Of a DNA stretch of 64,000 nucleotides, positions 62,732 through 64,000 are shown in pieces. The notes under the pieces are model-generated. The model ran no database searches, was not told where the DNA came from, and saw only the letters and a list, made by a program, of their open reading frames with translations. Origin of the DNA: Silvanigrella paludirubra (lineage in GTDB: Bacteria > Bdellovibrionota_B > Oligoflexia > Silvanigrellales > Silvanigrellaceae); assembly GCF_009208775.1 (NCBI RefSeq), contig NZ_WFLM01000002.1, positions 496,001 through 560,000 of the forward strand, given 5' to 3'. The stretch's first letter is position 1; each line of letters starts with the position of its first letter. Made by a program: the position numbers and the translations under genes.

Positions 62732-64000
62732 CTAAAATTCGCCTATTAAAGAAATATAAAATCTACGACCCGGAGGTGGATATCCAATATAACCGTTAGT
62801 CTGCATTTGTTGAATAAAACCTGTAGAATTTGATACAGAAGAATATGTTTCATCTAAAATATTATAAATATCAAATGAAATGGTATAATTTTGAGAATTT
62901 AATTTATTTGAAAGAGTGTATGAAATACCAGCATTATATAGTGGAGGGACATCCATTTCATTTATATTTGCATAATCCAAATAAAAAGGGCTTTGCCAAT
63001 TCATATTAAAATAAGCCCCAAATAGAGCTTGATAGCCTATAACATGACCAAGCAAAATGTTTTCAACATTTGTCCCCGTATTGATATAGTGCTTAGCGCT
63101 CCTTGGAACAAAGGATTCTTCATTTTCTAAAATCATTTTTGAAATTAAATATTGATAAGAAAAATATACTTTCCAAAAATCAAAAATATAATAGTCGGAA
63201 TTTAAATAAAATCCATCTCTATAACCATTTTCAATATTTTGATACTGAAATGTATTTGAACTTGTCTGTTGCAAGAAAATTAAATTATTATCATTAGCAT
63301 GAAAGTAACCAATTTCTCCAAATAAAGTTCGAAAACCTGTTTCAAATTTTTTACTACTCTCAGGTAACAAATTAATATTTGGCAATAATCCTTCAGGTGC
63401 ACCATAAAACTCATTTAAATAAGGTCTTCTCATACTTAAAGTATAACGCATAAAATGAATTAAAAAATCATATTTATTTTGCAATGAGAAAGTATATCCA
63501 TATATTGATTTTTCTTGTTCCTGAAATTTATTATTACAGGTATTTGAAGCACCTGGGTAATTACAATCCATATTTGAATTTGCTTGAGAGAATGAAACCC
63601 AAGCATTCATATTTGCAGAAAGTGAATATTTATTTGTAACAGCAATGACTATAGATTCAAATAAAGACAATCTAAAATCATTTCTATTTGCATTAACGCT
63701 ACTCTTATAATCATCACTTAAATTAGATGGAACTAGAGTTTTTGTTTTTTGATTTGCTTGTAATAATTCAATTGAAATACCAGATTGTTCTTGTGCTAAA
63801 ATAAATGAGGGTAATAAAAACCATGATTTTAGTTGTAAAGTATAATTTTCTGAATGATTTGCTTGAGCTGCAAAACCGCTCTGAATATTTTGTGTATCTG
63901 ATGTATTATAAAGAATACCTAATTGATTTCCCCATTGTAATCCACTATCACTAAAAAGTTTTTGAGTATTTAATGTTGAAATTAAAATATTCTTTTTAGT
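62732..64000 (-). CDS. TonB-dependent outer-membrane receptor, C-terminal part (5' end beyond window)
   Basis: The frame is open from the window edge at 64000 to a stop at 62732, about 422 codons; the apparent start at 63670 is only an internal TTG. Alternating aromatic-rich strands (FRLSLFESIVIAVTNKYSLS, YYIFDFWKVYFSYQYLIS, YTISFDIYNILDETY) and the ending PPGRRFYISLIGEF with a terminal Phe are characteristic of the 22-strand barrel of TonB-dependent receptors. The plug domain is outside the window. It is followed by the lipoprotein gene one base later. Siderophore, cobalamin or other ligands are all possible. Confidence 0.85.
   Translation of the reverse strand, partial: TKKNILISTLNTQKLFSDSGLQWGNQLGILYNTSDTQNIQSGFAAQANHSENYTLQLKSWFLLPSFILAQEQSGISIELLQANQKTKTLVPSNLSDDYKSSVNANRNDFRLSLFESIVIAVTNKYSLSANMNAWVSFSQANSNMDCNYPGASNTCNNKFQEQEKSIYGYTFSLQNKYDFLIHFMRYTLSMRRPYLNEFYGAPEGLLPNINLLPESSKKFETGFRTLFGEIGYFHANDNNLIFLQQTSSNTFQYQNIENGYRDGFYLNSDYYIFDFWKVYFSYQYLISKMILENEESFVPRSAKHYINTGTNVENILLGHVIGYQALFGAYFNMNWQSPFYLDYANINEMDVPPLYNAGISYTLSNKLNSQNYTISFDIYNILDETYSSVSNSTGFIQQMQTNGYIGYPPPGRRFYISLIGEF

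Noticed and set aside
1-64000. Mobile elements, CRISPR arrays, tRNA and rRNA genes
   Set aside because: No transposase, integrase, phage gene, repeat-spacer array or cloverleaf with a typical GTTCRA arm was seen in a reading of the intergenic regions; a covariance-model search could still reveal a small RNA.

Overview
The window is a stretch of bacterial chromosome that is strongly AT-rich by eye (long A and T runs, A/T-ending codons). It has about 56 protein-coding genes in short operons on both strands, tightly packed. I see no insertion sequence, prophage, CRISPR array, tRNA or rRNA gene. The content is Gram-negative and diderm: Pal, a TolC-type outer-membrane protein, a TonB-dependent receptor, type II secretion GspL/M/N, several lipoproteins and a flagellar rod-type protein. 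GspN of this type, the RCC1 and LRR proteins and the very low GC point to the Bdellovibrionota/Oligoflexia side of the old deltaproteobacteria (a Silvanigrella-like organism is my best guess). That placement is inference and was not checked against a database.

Layout. 1-760: end of an ECF sigma factor and a tiny zinc-finger anti-sigma-like protein. 776-4140: gspL-gspM-gspN (minus). 4297-9220: TPR protein, HAD phosphatase, RCC1-repeat lipoprotein. 9451-11349: pal, rplY, pth. 11361-18667: rpiB-glyA-nrdR-ribE plus an unknown 542-residue protein, acpP with a clear terminator, glycerate kinase, lepB. 18668-24941: DEAD-box helicase behind a long structured leader, ung, NAD-malic enzyme, a LysE-type exporter and a branched-polyamine-synthase-like methyltransferase fold. 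25069-29992: glycosyltransferase, O-antigen-ligase-like membrane protein and ABC exporter, a surface-glycan cassette. 30006-38210: lytic transglycosylase, arginine deiminase, saccharopine dehydrogenase family protein, purine 5'-nucleotidase-like HAD protein, TolC-like protein, HxlR regulator. 38602-44893: FlgF-type protein, a hybrid histidine kinase, a peptide-type binding protein and a Bcr/CflA MFS pump. 44923-50793: fabD-map-ribD_C operon, ffh, miaB. 50916-60334: a sensory/transport-flavoured region with two tandem Cache proteins, three SBP_bac_3 binding proteins without permeases, a phosphodiester glycosidase lipoprotein, another MFS pump, an LRR protein, threonine aldolase and a GAF histidine kinase. 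60397-64000: rlmM, a lipoprotein and the C-terminal part of a TonB-dependent receptor.

Most of the window is ordinary housekeeping. The items most worth a second look are: the structured leader before the DEAD-box gene (18761-18959); a previously unlisted 38-codon ORF ending in a histidine run, upstream of an amino-acid-type binding protein (56946-57062); the BpsA-like gene paired with a LysE exporter; the Cache/Cache/SBP operon; and an inverted repeat that covers the ribosome binding site of the GAF kinase. Several starts were moved downstream because an in-frame ATG, GTG or TTG at or near the Shine-Dalgarno box gives a falsely long reading frame (pal, ribE, malic enzyme, ABC exporter, SBP at 56001 and others).
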